Below are positions 45,118-53,192 of a stretch of 55,726 nt of DNA, piece after piece. The DNA is taken from the NCBI GenBank assembly GCA_018644665.1, contig JABGQA010000054.1:1-55726 (forward strand), given 5' to 3'. The notes under the pieces were generated by a model, which saw only the letters and a program-made list of their open reading frames with translations, ran no database searches and had not been told where the DNA came from. The DNA is from Candidatus Poribacteria bacterium (GTDB lineage: Bacteria; Poribacteria; WGA-4E; GCA-2687025). The translations under genes and the position numbers were made by a program. Positions within the stretch are counted from its first letter, which is position 1. The number at the start of each line of letters is the position of its first letter.

Positions 45118-45609
45118 CTAAGCAGTCAGTGCGCTCCGCAGCCTGGGAATCCAGCGTGGCACGGCGGCGCAGTATGCGCGGTAACCATCGCCGAACTTCC
45201 GGCGCAACGTGGGCTCTTCGTACATCACGACGAACAGATGGCAGCACAGCCAGATGGCCGCCGTGTACGCGAGAATCGAGACGGACAGCGTTGCGGCCAC
45301 CTCGCCGAGTAGCGCCAGGATGGTGGCGACGTACATGGGGTTGCGCACGTTGCGGTATAGGCCGACGGTGACGTGGCGGCGCGGCGCGTCGAACGCGGCA
45401 GGCGTTCCCTGTCCCACCTTGCCGAAGTCCCACACGCAACGCGCGGCCGAGACCGCGCCCGCGAGGATAAGGACGGCTCCTGCCCCGATCGACCATGGCG
45501 ATGCTGGCGCGAGGGAGCCGCCGCCGAGTCGTAGGGCGCACCAGGGGCCGGCGACCAACAACAGACCGATGTACAGGGGGGCGTACACGAGCAACTTGAG
45601 CCAGAGCAT
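45118..45609 (-). CDS. isoprenylcysteine-methyltransferase-like membrane protein (copy 1)
   Basis: A 163-residue protein parallel to the downstream copy: MLWLKLLVYAPLYIGLLLVAG, CVWDFGKVGQGTPAAFDAPR, GLYRNVRNPMYVATILALLG and EEPTLRRKFGDGYRAYCAAV-PRWIP. The ATG at 45609 has a strong GGAGGA; the longer frame to 45711 does not. In the EExxLxxxF motif this copy has Pro where copy 2 has Arg, showing divergence after duplication. The two genes almost certainly share a transcript. Confidence 0.88.
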   Translation of the reverse strand: MLWLKLLVYAPLYIGLLLVAGPWCALRLGGGSLAPASPWSIGAGAVLILAGAVSAARCVWDFGKVGQGTPAAFDAPRRHVTVGLYRNVRNPMYVATILALLGEVAATLSVSILAYTAAIWLCCHLFVVMYEEPTLRRKFGDGYRAYCAAVPRWIPRLRSALTA

Positions 45610-45774
45610 GTGGCGTTCCTCCAAGGGCGCCAACTGCGCGCGTCGCGCCGTCTGGGCGCTCCGACGCGCGTCACATCGCGGGCACGACGGTCGCCCGCAG
45701 ACCCAACACACCCTCTTCGTCCGCCGTCACCCAAGACAGTAGCCCGCCCTACGCGACACGCCGAGCCCAACGTC

Positions 45775-45806
45775 CGGTTCGTGCATCTCTGCGGGGCGCC
45801 GAACCG
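45775..45806 (-). terminator. possible hairpin after the alpha-glucuronidase-like gene
   Basis: The inverted arms CGGTTCG (45775-45781) and CGAACCG (45800-45806) lie 16 bases past the minus-strand stop at 45822. The loop is long (18 bases), so it is a weak candidate. Confidence 0.3.
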
Positions 45807-45821
45807 TCGGGGCGCCGGCCT

Positions 45822-48314
45822 CTATCGCATCACGGCGAGCCGGCCGAGCGACCGCTTCACCGTGTCGCCCTGCCGGGCCGTCATCCGAATGAACAGCACG
45901 CCGTTGGCGACAAGCCGCCCGTCCGAGTCGCGCGCATCCCAATACGCCTCCTGCACGCCCGCCTCGGACGGCATGTCCCGGAGGCGCCTCACCAGCCGCC
46001 CGGAGGCCGAGTAGATGTCGAGTTCGACCGAGTCGGCCGGCTGCGTGAGCGTGTAGACGAAGAACGTCCCGTCGCCGGTGATGGGGCTGGGCGCGGGTAG
46101 CACGTCTCGCAGGTCGAACGGCTCGGACGCGCCGTCCGGGACATCCCCGCCGTCGTCCTCGACGCGTTTCTCGATCTCGCGGATCAGCGACGGCGCGTCC
46201 AGGAGTTCCAGCGCGCGGATCTCCTCGTCCACCCGCTTCAGCACGAAATCCCGCGTCTGCCCCGGCGACAGACCCAGCAGCGCCGTGTACGAGAGAATGG
46301 ACGACACGGCGTCTCGCGCGCGACGCATCTCGCGACCCGCGGCGTCCAACTCTTGCCGCACCGCCTTCTCCTCGCCGCCCTGCATCCCCGCCTCCACCGC
46401 CGCGACGAGACGCGTCCGCGTCGCCAGGAAAGCCGACCACATCTCCATCGCTCGTTGGATGTCGAGCAGGCTCGCGTCCGGCGCATTCGGCGCTAGCAGC
46501 ACGGCCCGTCGGGCCGACTGCGTCGCGCGGTCCTGCATCTCCGTTAGCTCCGACAGCCGTTGCTTCGCGTAAGCCACGGCCTCGGGGTTCGGCAGCTCGA
46601 TGACGTCGTCGAACGCGTCCTTGCCGAACACGTCCCACAGCCGAGTCGCGAACGAGCGCGACCCGTGCCGATACCCGCCGGTGAGCGTGAGAATCCCTCC
46701 GAAGTCGAGGAAGAAGTCGGACAGCATGCGCGCGTTCCCGAGCAGCGCCGCGACCAGGTGCGGGGCCGAGTCCTGCCCGTACAGGTTCTCCAACGCGTTC
46801 GCGAGGTACGCCTGTATCGGCAGCCGCGGATCCCAGTTGATGCGCGCGCTCAGCCGCTTGTCCAGGCCTCCCAACCCCGACGATCCCTGCAACGTGAAAC
46901 CGCCCAACCCGCGCACGTTCGGATCGCCCGCGTAGCGCAGCACCCCTGCCGCGAACAGCTCCGCTTCCAGCATCCACAGCGGCTGCACCTCTTCGGTGTC
47001 GCTGGACAGGATCACCATGCGATGCCCAGCGTCGGCGATGTCACCGAGCAGCTCGAGCGGGATCATAGGGTCGGCCGTCGGCTCGCCGTCAGACCCCCAC
47101 TTCTGCAGGAGGATCGTCCCGTCCGGCAACGACTGCAGATGCCGACGATCCGCGTCATGGTACCAACTGCGATCGTAGCCGGAGAGCAGGAAGCGGAAGT
47201 TCGGTCGCACGCCGAGGGCGGCCGTCATCACCGTGTCCGCGATGTCCCAGAGCAGTTCCTGCGCCGCCTCGCCCTCGCCGCCGCACTTGGGGCACTCGCA
47301 AGCGCGCGTCTCGGCGCCCCACGCCCGGAGATGGAAGCCGCTCAAGTCGGGATAGGTGCGCAGGATCTCGCGTGTCAGGTCCGCGAAGAGCTGGTGGACA
47401 TCGGGGTTCGACCAACAGAAGGGGCGATACGACACCCCATCACGAGATGCGCGGTACAGCACCGCCGGTCCCAGCAGGTCGGGCCGCGCGGCGATGGTCG
47501 CCTTCGTGGGCTCTCCCGTCATATACATGAACAGATACGACGCGACGCCGCGGTCGCGCAGTAGACGCGTCCGGGTCCGCAGGCGGGTGATGGACTCCTG
47601 CCGCGCCGCGATGGTGTTGTCTTGCAGGGCGGCGAAACCCGCGACGTACTGGACCGCCGCGCCGATGCCGTCGTTGATGCCGGTGCCGGTCCACACGCCC
47701 TCCGCGCCCGCGACGTTCACGCGGTGGCTCGCCATCCAATCGGGCGACTCCGCTTCGAGCGTCATGCGCGCGGGGTAGAACGGCGAGGACTGCTCATCAA
47801 GGGTGTCTAGGGCGAAGTCGTCGAGAGGCCGGACGCGGAAATCGACGTCCACCGGGGTGCGGCCGAGCTGCCGGGATATGAGCGCCTCGACGAACGCGAA
47901 CGCCCCGTACATCGCGCCCGCAGGCGAGTTTCCGGCGATGATGATCGCGGCGGATTCCCCGTCGCCGACGAGGAACGCGTGGTATCCCTCGGTGCCGATG
48001 TCGGCCAGCGCGACGCGTCCCTGCTGCGCCATCAGCGCGACCATCGGGTGCGATGACGTCGTCCCGATAGCGATCGTGCCTGGCATCGGAGCGTTCGAGC
48101 GTGGCTCGCGGATCGCGATGGTTTCGCCGGTGAGCTTCCAGAAGTGGCGCTGCACGGCGATCGCGCCATGCCGCTCCGTCGCCGACGCGCGCGCCCCCAA
48201 CGTGATCTCGACCTGCGGCGCGTGACCCGCCACGAGCGTCAGCCCGGACGCGGCGCTCGGCGCCATCAGCGCGGCAAACACGCACGCAAGCCACGCCGCG
48301 GTCGGCGCCCTCAT
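45822..48314 (-). CDS. secreted alpha-glucuronidase-like protein with FlgD-type C-terminal domain
   Basis: An 830-residue protein. The start at 48314 gives a signal peptide (RAPTAAWLACVFAALMAPSAASG). Residues 30-160 resemble the GH67/GH20 N-terminal domain (TERHGAIAVQRHFWKLTGE, GYHAFLVGDGESAAIIIAGN). A DUF4838-like barrel follows with the thiol cluster CECPKC at 339-344, common in that group. A helical region spans about 620-740. The last 80 residues (FVYTLTQPADSVELDIYSAS, AYWDARDSDGRLVANGVLF) form a FlgD-Ig-like domain, often a C-terminal attachment or sorting module. It probably acts on uronic-acid-containing glycans outside the cell; catalytic residues cannot be assigned. Confidence 0.8.
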   Translation of the reverse strand: MRAPTAAWLACVFAALMAPSAASGLTLVAGHAPQVEITLGARASATERHGAIAVQRHFWKLTGETIAIREPRSNAPMPGTIAIGTTSSHPMVALMAQQGRVALADIGTEGYHAFLVGDGESAAIIIAGNSPAGAMYGAFAFVEALISRQLGRTPVDVDFRVRPLDDFALDTLDEQSSPFYPARMTLEAESPDWMASHRVNVAGAEGVWTGTGINDGIGAAVQYVAGFAALQDNTIAARQESITRLRTRTRLLRDRGVASYLFMYMTGEPTKATIAARPDLLGPAVLYRASRDGVSYRPFCWSNPDVHQLFADLTREILRTYPDLSGFHLRAWGAETRACECPKCGGEGEAAQELLWDIADTVMTAALGVRPNFRFLLSGYDRSWYHDADRRHLQSLPDGTILLQKWGSDGEPTADPMIPLELLGDIADAGHRMVILSSDTEEVQPLWMLEAELFAAGVLRYAGDPNVRGLGGFTLQGSSGLGGLDKRLSARINWDPRLPIQAYLANALENLYGQDSAPHLVAALLGNARMLSDFFLDFGGILTLTGGYRHGSRSFATRLWDVFGKDAFDDVIELPNPEAVAYAKQRLSELTEMQDRATQSARRAVLLAPNAPDASLLDIQRAMEMWSAFLATRTRLVAAVEAGMQGGEEKAVRQELDAAGREMRRARDAVSSILSYTALLGLSPGQTRDFVLKRVDEEIRALELLDAPSLIREIEKRVEDDGGDVPDGASEPFDLRDVLPAPSPITGDGTFFVYTLTQPADSVELDIYSASGRLVRRLRDMPSEAGVQEAYWDARDSDGRLVANGVLFIRMTARQGDTVKRSLGRLAVMR

Positions 48315-48638
48315 GCGAGGCCCGCGGGGTTGCGCCACGTACGGAAAGGGCGACGGATGGGCACGGTCGGGAACTCCACGAAGGGCGTAAGCGGGTGTGT
48401 CCGTACGATACCAACCCGGCGCCTTCGTGGGCAACCTGCGCGGGGTCGCGGGGGTTGTCGGAGACGTGCGGAGGCGTTTGCGCGAACGTGCGGCCGGAAC
48501 CTCAGGATTTAGGCACATTTTCGGGCAAATTGGGGGCATATTGCGCGGGAGTCACGTGCAGATTGACCCATAAAGCCGCGTCAGGTATCAAGGGGCGCGT
48601 GGATGACGGGGATCGAGCGACCTCAAGGGGGAACAGGC
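48315..48638. promoter_or_regulatory. divergent promoter region
   Basis: No gene is seen in these 324 bases between the divergent alpha-glucuronidase-like and hydrolase genes. The stretch 48508-48545 (TTTAGGCACATTTTCGGGCA) is distinctly AT-rich relative to the neighbourhood and is a reasonable place for promoters. Confidence 0.3.
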
Positions 48639-49343
48639 ATGGCGTCGAAGGTCGAGAAACTGCATGTCGACGGTCACGAAATGGACGCGTACGTGTCGGC
48701 GCCTGGAGGCGATGCGGCGCGTCCGGGCATGATCGTCATCATGCATGCCGGTGGCGTGGACGAGTTCACCCGAGCGATGACCGACCGACTCGCGGAAGCG
48801 GGGTACGTCGCCGCGGCGCCCGACCTGTACCATTGGAAAGGCCCCGATGAGGACCGATCGCCGCGGACCATCGACGACGCCGAGATGACCGCTGATGTGG
48901 AAGCCACCGTCGCGCACCTGCGCTCGCGGGACGACGTGCGCGCGGACGCCATCGGCATCATCGGGTTCTGCATGGGCGGCCGGACGGCGTACCTCATGGC
49001 GGCCGCGGTACCGGCGTTGAGCGCAGCCGTGGCGTACTACGGCGGCGGCATCATGCAGCCGCGCGGCGATGTCCACACATCGCCGTTCGAGCGGACGGCT
49101 GAGATGTCGTGCCCGCTGCTGTTCCACTTCGGTGGGGAGGACGGCAACCCGTCGCCGGAGGACATGCAGACGCTGGACGCCCAGATGACCCGGCTCGAGA
49201 AGGAGCACGAGTTCCACGCGTACGCCGGCGCCGGTCACGCGTTCATGGACTTCACGGGGCCGCGCCACCACGAGGAAGGGGCGCGCGTCTCCTGGCCGCG
49301 CACGCTCGACTTCCTCGCGCGACATCTCGGCACTGGGTCGTGA
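48639..49343 (+). CDS. dienelactone hydrolase family protein
   Basis: A 234-residue alpha/beta hydrolase. The nucleophile elbow is GFCMGG with Cys at 111, FGGEDGNPS carries the Asp and GAGHAFMD the His, giving the Cys-His-Asp triad of the family. PDLYHWKGPDED and the conserved Glu position near residue 37-41 region (AGGVDEF) fit the fold. AAGGGGGA precedes the ATG at 48639; the longer frame from 48603 lacks one. The family opens lactones, but many members act on unknown esters. Confidence 0.93.
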   Translation: MASKVEKLHVDGHEMDAYVSAPGGDAARPGMIVIMHAGGVDEFTRAMTDRLAEAGYVAAAPDLYHWKGPDEDRSPRTIDDAEMTADVEATVAHLRSRDDVRADAIGIIGFCMGGRTAYLMAAAVPALSAAVAYYGGGIMQPRGDVHTSPFERTAEMSCPLLFHFGGEDGNPSPEDMQTLDAQMTRLEKEHEFHAYAGAGHAFMDFTGPRHHEEGARVSWPRTLDFLARHLGTGS

Positions 49344-49695
49344 CGTACGCACGGCGACACGCGCGCGTGGCATCCCGCAGGTCTCCGCCGATGCGCGGCC
49401 CGAGGTCTGCCGCGTCAACCGTCAGCGGCCGCGCACCGGCGCGGCGCCATGGCGGCGGGGGAGAACACCCGGAGCGACGGAGCTGTGCCATCTCGCGTCG
49501 GACCGCGCCAGGTCTTGCCATTCCCGCTGCACTGGCCGACGTGGTCGCGGCTGCCGTCATCGCGCACCGGCGCGGCGCCCCGTTCCCAACATGCTTTGTC
49601 GTAGAGCAGCATTCGGGCGGCGGAGTAGGACCGGACGACCGCTATCGGAAGGCGAGGATGGTTCCGGGAATAGCCTCGAGGGCGTAGGCGTGAAG
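49344..49695. other. gap without a supported gene
   Basis: About 350 bases between two convergent genes. Frames on either strand have weak protein character. A short extension in frame with the next minus-strand gene (LHAYALEAIPGTILAFR, past its TAG) looks protein-like but is too short to interpret. Confidence 0.25.
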
Positions 49696-50130
49696 CTAAC
49701 GGTACACTTCGCCGTCGCCGTTCTCGTCCACAGCGATTCCCGCCTCGGGTTCGCCGTCTTTGTCTTTCACCCAGACTAACCCACCCATAGAGGTCGCCTC
49801 CAGACCCGCAATCGACTTGCCGTTGCCATGATAGACGTCAATCCGCCCGCCGTCTTCCGCTGCCCACAGAACGGCCCCCTCTGTGCCGTTGGGCTGATAG
49901 ACCGAGATTGACCCAGCGGCTTGGCCAAGGAAGGACTCCAGTGTCACCGTCGTTGCGCCCGTTGCCTCATCCACTACGGAAAGCTTCCGCACGGTGACTT
50001 CGTTGAATTCGGCGTCCTGCGGGCCGTGTTGAGCTGTTGCAGACGGAACCACCAAGCTAGGCAAGACGTGACCTGCAAGAACGAGGACGCCACCGAGAGC
50101 CATGTACACGAGCTTCTGTCGGACCTGCAT
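49696..50130 (-). CDS. small secreted protein with short beta repeats
   Basis: A 144-residue protein with a membrane or signal segment (LVYMALGGVLVLAGHVL) followed by VTVRKLSVVDEATGATTVTL. Repeats then alternate short strands and Asp/Gly turns (SISVYQPNGTEGAVLWA, RIDVYHGNGKSIAGLEA, LVWVKDKDGEPEAGIAV). This layout matches a recurrent secreted family I associate with Poribacteria-like genomes, in which the repeat number varies. AAGGAGA lies upstream of the ATG. Its role is unknown. The promoter region is shared with the divergent coiled-coil gene and holds a large inverted repeat. Confidence 0.75.
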   Translation of the reverse strand: MQVRQKLVYMALGGVLVLAGHVLPSLVVPSATAQHGPQDAEFNEVTVRKLSVVDEATGATTVTLESFLGQAAGSISVYQPNGTEGAVLWAAEDGGRIDVYHGNGKSIAGLEATSMGGLVWVKDKDGEPEAGIAVDENGDGEVYR

Positions 50131-50265
50131 GACGGGTCTCCTTCACTGGGGAGTATAGGATGTGAGCGCTAACGGCGCACATTCGGCGACGTACAGTGCG
50201 CAACTGCCAGCATCCGTCCCAGAAATGCGCCTCGCAGGTGCGGTATGAGCGCCTGAGACACCGAT

Positions 50266-50307
50266 ACACCAGTATATGCCCTCCCAGACGACCGCATATA
50301 CTGGTGT
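50266..50307. repeat. perfect 14-bp inverted repeat, probable operator
   Basis: ACACCAGTATATGC (50266-50279) and its exact reverse complement GCATATACTGGTGT (50294-50307) are separated by 14 bases. The element sits between divergent genes, 136 bases upstream of the secreted-protein start and 44 bases upstream of the coiled-coil gene's ATG. The arm length, spacing and AT-rich centre suit binding of a dimeric regulator; a long RNA hairpin is the alternative. Confidence 0.6.
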
Positions 50308-50350
50308 GTGACTTCCTGTAGTGAACGTTACGTCATACGGAGGGGAGGCG

Positions 50351-50578
50351 ATGCTGCGACACGCCCGAAACGTCCTCGCAGAGGCTAGCCGGGAGCGGGA
50401 CCGCTACCGCGAGGAAGCAGAACGGCTCCGCGGAGAGAACGAACGCCTCCGCACCGTCGGAGCCCACGTGCATGGCCTGTCGAACTACGAGGAGGACACG
50501 GAGTTCCGCACGACGTCCGTGGCGCTTCTCAATGAGGCCCTTCGCGGTCTGGCGGCGTGCACGTGTTCATTGATCTGA
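50351..50578 (+). CDS. small coiled-coil protein
   Basis: A 75-residue protein. The ATG at 50351 is preferred to the GTG at 50321 because GGAGGGGAGG directly precedes it. Residues 10-40 (ASRERDRYREEAERLRGENE) form a clear heptad coiled coil. The C-terminal part (VALLNEALRGLAACTCSL) contains a CxC. No family is recognised. It lies just past the 14-bp inverted repeat, which may control it. Confidence 0.6.
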   Translation: MLRHARNVLAEASRERDRYREEAERLRGENERLRTVGAHVHGLSNYEEDTEFRTTSVALLNEALRGLAACTCSLI

Positions 50579-50836
50579 GTACAGCTCTGCGACGGTTCGA
50601 CACGCCGCCACGTTGGCAGTCGCTGACGGAGGTGCGAAGAGGCATCCAGCTGCATCCATGAACCCTTGGATGGCGTCTCGAGCTCAGAGTGTCGTATGGA
50701 TTCCGACTGAAGCGGCGGTATGGCGCCGGCCGTGGGACTTCGCGCTCGACCGCTCGAGGAACCAGAACGTGCGGGAATCAAGGAAGGCCCGCGCTCCCGT
50801 AGCGGCAACTGGGCGCGTCGAGGGAGGGCAGAGGAC

Positions 50837-51100
50837 ATGCGCGGAATCGCGGCGATGGTAGTCGTTGGCGGCCTGCTAGTTACTCTCTTCGGAGGCTTTC
50901 AGCTTGCGACTAACCAGAGGGAAGGAATCGAAGGCACGACGAGCTTGCTGACCATCGCCCAAGGCATCACGGATATAGCAATGAACCCCGAGCGGAATCG
51001 CAAGCGCGAAGAGGCCGTCAGGATCATAGGCGTAGGAGCAACGTTGGTTCTCGGCGGAGGCGTCCTGCTGCTTGCTGCGCGGCGGGAACGCCAGCCCTGA
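50837..51100 (+). CDS. small two-helix membrane protein
   Basis: An 87-residue protein with helices at about 4-23 (IAAMVVVGGLLVTLFGGFQL) and 62-80 (IIGVGATLVLGGGVLLLAA). A polar loop between them includes the basic stretch NPERNRKREE. GAGG precedes the ATG at 50837. Function unknown. Confidence 0.6.
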   Translation: MRGIAAMVVVGGLLVTLFGGFQLATNQREGIEGTTSLLTIAQGITDIAMNPERNRKREEAVRIIGVGATLVLGGGVLLLAARRERQP

Positions 51101-51474
51101 ATCGACCTCCATGCACGTGCCTCCACGCATTCATGCGGGCCGACTGCTCCGCCTTCCCACCTGCGTCTACCTCCTTCGTGCCTACGCCCGCTGCTTCCGG
51201 TGGGCGCTCTGCTGCTGCAGCGTCCGGTTGCGCATCACGCACAACGCGCCGATTGAGCCCACACTCAGATCTTTGGACTCATGCACGGCCCAAGCAATAG
51301 CACGCAGAAGCCCTACGGGATGTGGGATCGAGGTCCAAGCTCGAATCCAAGGTCGACTTGCCTTGGATACCCTCAGATTCGCGGTGCCGGCCACGAGATG
51401 TGGTATGCCGGTCGGCGAACCGGCTCGGAGAGGATGACGGAATGAGTGCTATCGGAAACGGCGGCAGGCCCCGG
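51101..51474. other. gap without a supported gene
   Basis: About 370 bases with no convincing frame, lying beside the PhyH-like remnant and probably part of the same decayed stretch. Confidence 0.3.
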
Positions 51475-51738
51475 CTAAGTCGACGTCGTGCGGCCTCCCA
51501 TGCCAGTGGCGTGTGTGTTCTGTGAAGGCCCGATGCCGTCGCCAACGTCGTACCCGCGACGGAAGTACCACGAATCCTGGCCCCATGCGATCGGGCGCCC
51601 CGTCCGTGGCGGCCTGACGAACTAGAGGTCATCCGGGCAGAACAGGTCATCGCCGAGCAACGCTGTGACGGGATCTAGGCCCCGCTCGTTGCGGTGCTCA
51701 TGATTGGTTACGCTGGTCTTTCGTGGGCGAAGCAGTCC
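51475..51738 (-). pseudogene. remnant of a phytanoyl-CoA dioxygenase (PhyH)-like gene
   Basis: One minus-strand frame, open from 51738 to the stop at 51477-51475 except for a TAG at 51624-51622, reads HRNERGLDPVTALLGDDLF, CPDDL, (TAG), FVRPPRTGRPIAWGQDSWYF. This matches the PhyH segment in which a conserved Lys/Arg-Pro-Pro is followed by a W-H-Q-D iron-binding motif. Here the His is Gly (WGQD), so an iron ligand would be lost. Both the rest of the dioxygenase fold and a start codon are missing. PhyH-like genes are abundant in Poribacteria-like genomes, so a decayed copy is credible. The identification rests on about 40 residues. Confidence 0.55.
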
Positions 51739-51964
51739 TCACGGCCCTCGCTGCTGTTTGTGCAGCAGCAATGGTCGCGACTATCGAGCGGTGCAGGGAC
51801 GGTCCGACGAGGTACCTGCACGCGCATCGTGTTGGCGCACGACGGCGCTTCTCAGAAAGTCGCGTATGGTCGAGAGCCACGCGCGGGAGGGCATGCTGCG
51901 CAGCGGAGGCCGGGCTCTACAGCTCGCGGACGTTGCGCCAGACGGGGAGGGCTTCTCTACGCGC

Positions 51965-52168
51965 CTAGGAGATGTGGTGCGCGACCACGAATCCCCACGC
52001 GACAACGCCCGCGCCCATGCATACGTAGAAGACGCGGGCGCCGGTGCGGCCGACGCGTCGGATTAGGAGGCGCTCCTTGTACTGTGCCATGAACCAATCC
52101 CAATCGAAGACGCCCCCGAGCATCGCCAAGATGCCGATGGCAACGAGCAACAGACCCCATGGACTCAT
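51965..52168 (-). CDS. Imm17-like small membrane protein
   Basis: A 67-residue protein with two membrane helices (LLLVAIGILAMLGGV and ARVFYVCMGAGVVAWGFVV) and the middle motif FDWDWFMAQYKERLLIRRVG. The DWDWF and GRxGARxFY pattern matches the immunity protein 17 family of polymorphic-toxin systems. The ATG at 52168 is preceded by GGAGGGAG; the longer frame to 52282 has no site. No toxin gene is adjacent, so it is either an orphan immunity gene or a relative with another role. Confidence 0.7.
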   Translation of the reverse strand: MSPWGLLLVAIGILAMLGGVFDWDWFMAQYKERLLIRRVGRTGARVFYVCMGAGVVAWGFVVAHHIS

Positions 52169-52383
52169 GTCGTGTCTCCCTCCAAAGCACCAGGCATCGA
52201 GCGGAACGTAACCCGACTGCGTATCAGGACGTGTAGGCCCGCTCCTTAAGCGCATGCTACATCGGCACCGTTGCCCCAGCAACGAAATCGGATGCGATCA
52301 TCCGGTCGGTTGGACGCCTTTTCCCTCAAACCCGGTTCTGGGGCGGGATTCGACACATAGTGACCATTCTCGGAAGGCAGAGC

Positions 52384-52656
52384 ATGACGCGGATGCGCGC
52401 AACGTTGCTCCCTCCGACAGAAGCTGCCGCGCTCGTGGATGCCGTGCACGAATACCTGCGCGCTTGTGGGCAGCTTGGCGAGAACCCGGGTCTACGCCCC
52501 CTCTACGTAGACATGATCGTTGATGGGCAGCAGGTCCGCATCACAGCGTCGCAGGGGCGTCGACGCCTGGGCGGGAGCGGCCCGGACGTGCCGCCCTCGC
52601 GTGGTCGCGTATGGGTGTTGGGTCTGCGCGGGATGTTCGCGCACATCTTCCGCTAG
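52384..52656 (+). CDS. hypothetical small protein
   Basis: A 90-residue frame starting at the ATG at 52384 with GGAAGG upstream (a GTG at 52360 is also in frame). It reads LPPTEAAALVDAVHEYLRA, then RPLYVDMIVDGQQVRITASQ and ends LRGMFAHIFR. An alpha-helix followed by two beta-strands is plausible, but there are no recognisable motifs. It lies in gene-poor DNA and could be spurious. Confidence 0.45.
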   Translation: MTRMRATLLPPTEAAALVDAVHEYLRACGQLGENPGLRPLYVDMIVDGQQVRITASQGRRRLGGSGPDVPPSRGRVWVLGLRGMFAHIFR

Positions 52657-53192
52657 AAGCCCTGATGTTGGCTCCCCCGCGACCCCTCAACAAGCCAGTT
52701 ATGACCGGGTTTCGACCACGTATGTGTGCTCATGGGCAAGCCATCCACGTCGCCGCTATCGTGAGCGCCGATCAAGGGCGCAAGGCACGTCTTGCGACCG
52801 ATCCACAGTAGGCGGCGCAGTTCGAAACCCGTATAGCAGCGGGTTCAGCTAGGTCCAACGGAACAGGTCAGCTTCGGATCCCTCCGCAAGCGCCCGTGCC
52901 CCGGAACGGCCAACCTATTGGCGCGCGTATTAACCCTTGTAGCAGCGTCGGCACGTTCGCGAGGGCTTGTCGCATCGAACATCCAACGTTCATCGATGAA
53001 CGAGGGGTCCGATGTGGCATAGACGAGTCGGACGTCGGAGGACGACATGGCTCGTTGACCTACCGAAACGGCGTCCGATTACATCAGCGGATATACCTAG
53101 GCAGATGCCGCCGGCTTTCTGCGTGTCCCGCTGGGCAAGGTGAAGATCGGCCGCGCTCAGCCAGACGCAGGTTGCAGAGGGGGTTTACGGAG
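52657..53192. other. gap without a supported gene
   Basis: About 535 bases upstream of the ankyrin gene with no convincing frame. The GC content is lower than in the coding parts. No repeat or RNA gene is recognised. Confidence 0.3.

Noticed and set aside
44243..51624. Reassignment of TAG as a sense codon, suggested by two in-frame TAGs in protein-like frames
   Set aside because: TAG is a normal stop elsewhere here, for example at 18828-18830 directly before a new start codon. The two frames also carry other damage (a frameshift, a lost iron ligand), so pseudogenes explain them better.
52896..53192. A 99-residue N-terminal extension of the ankyrin protein
   Set aside because: Its composition is unlike the rest of the protein, and a good ribosome site lies just before 53193.
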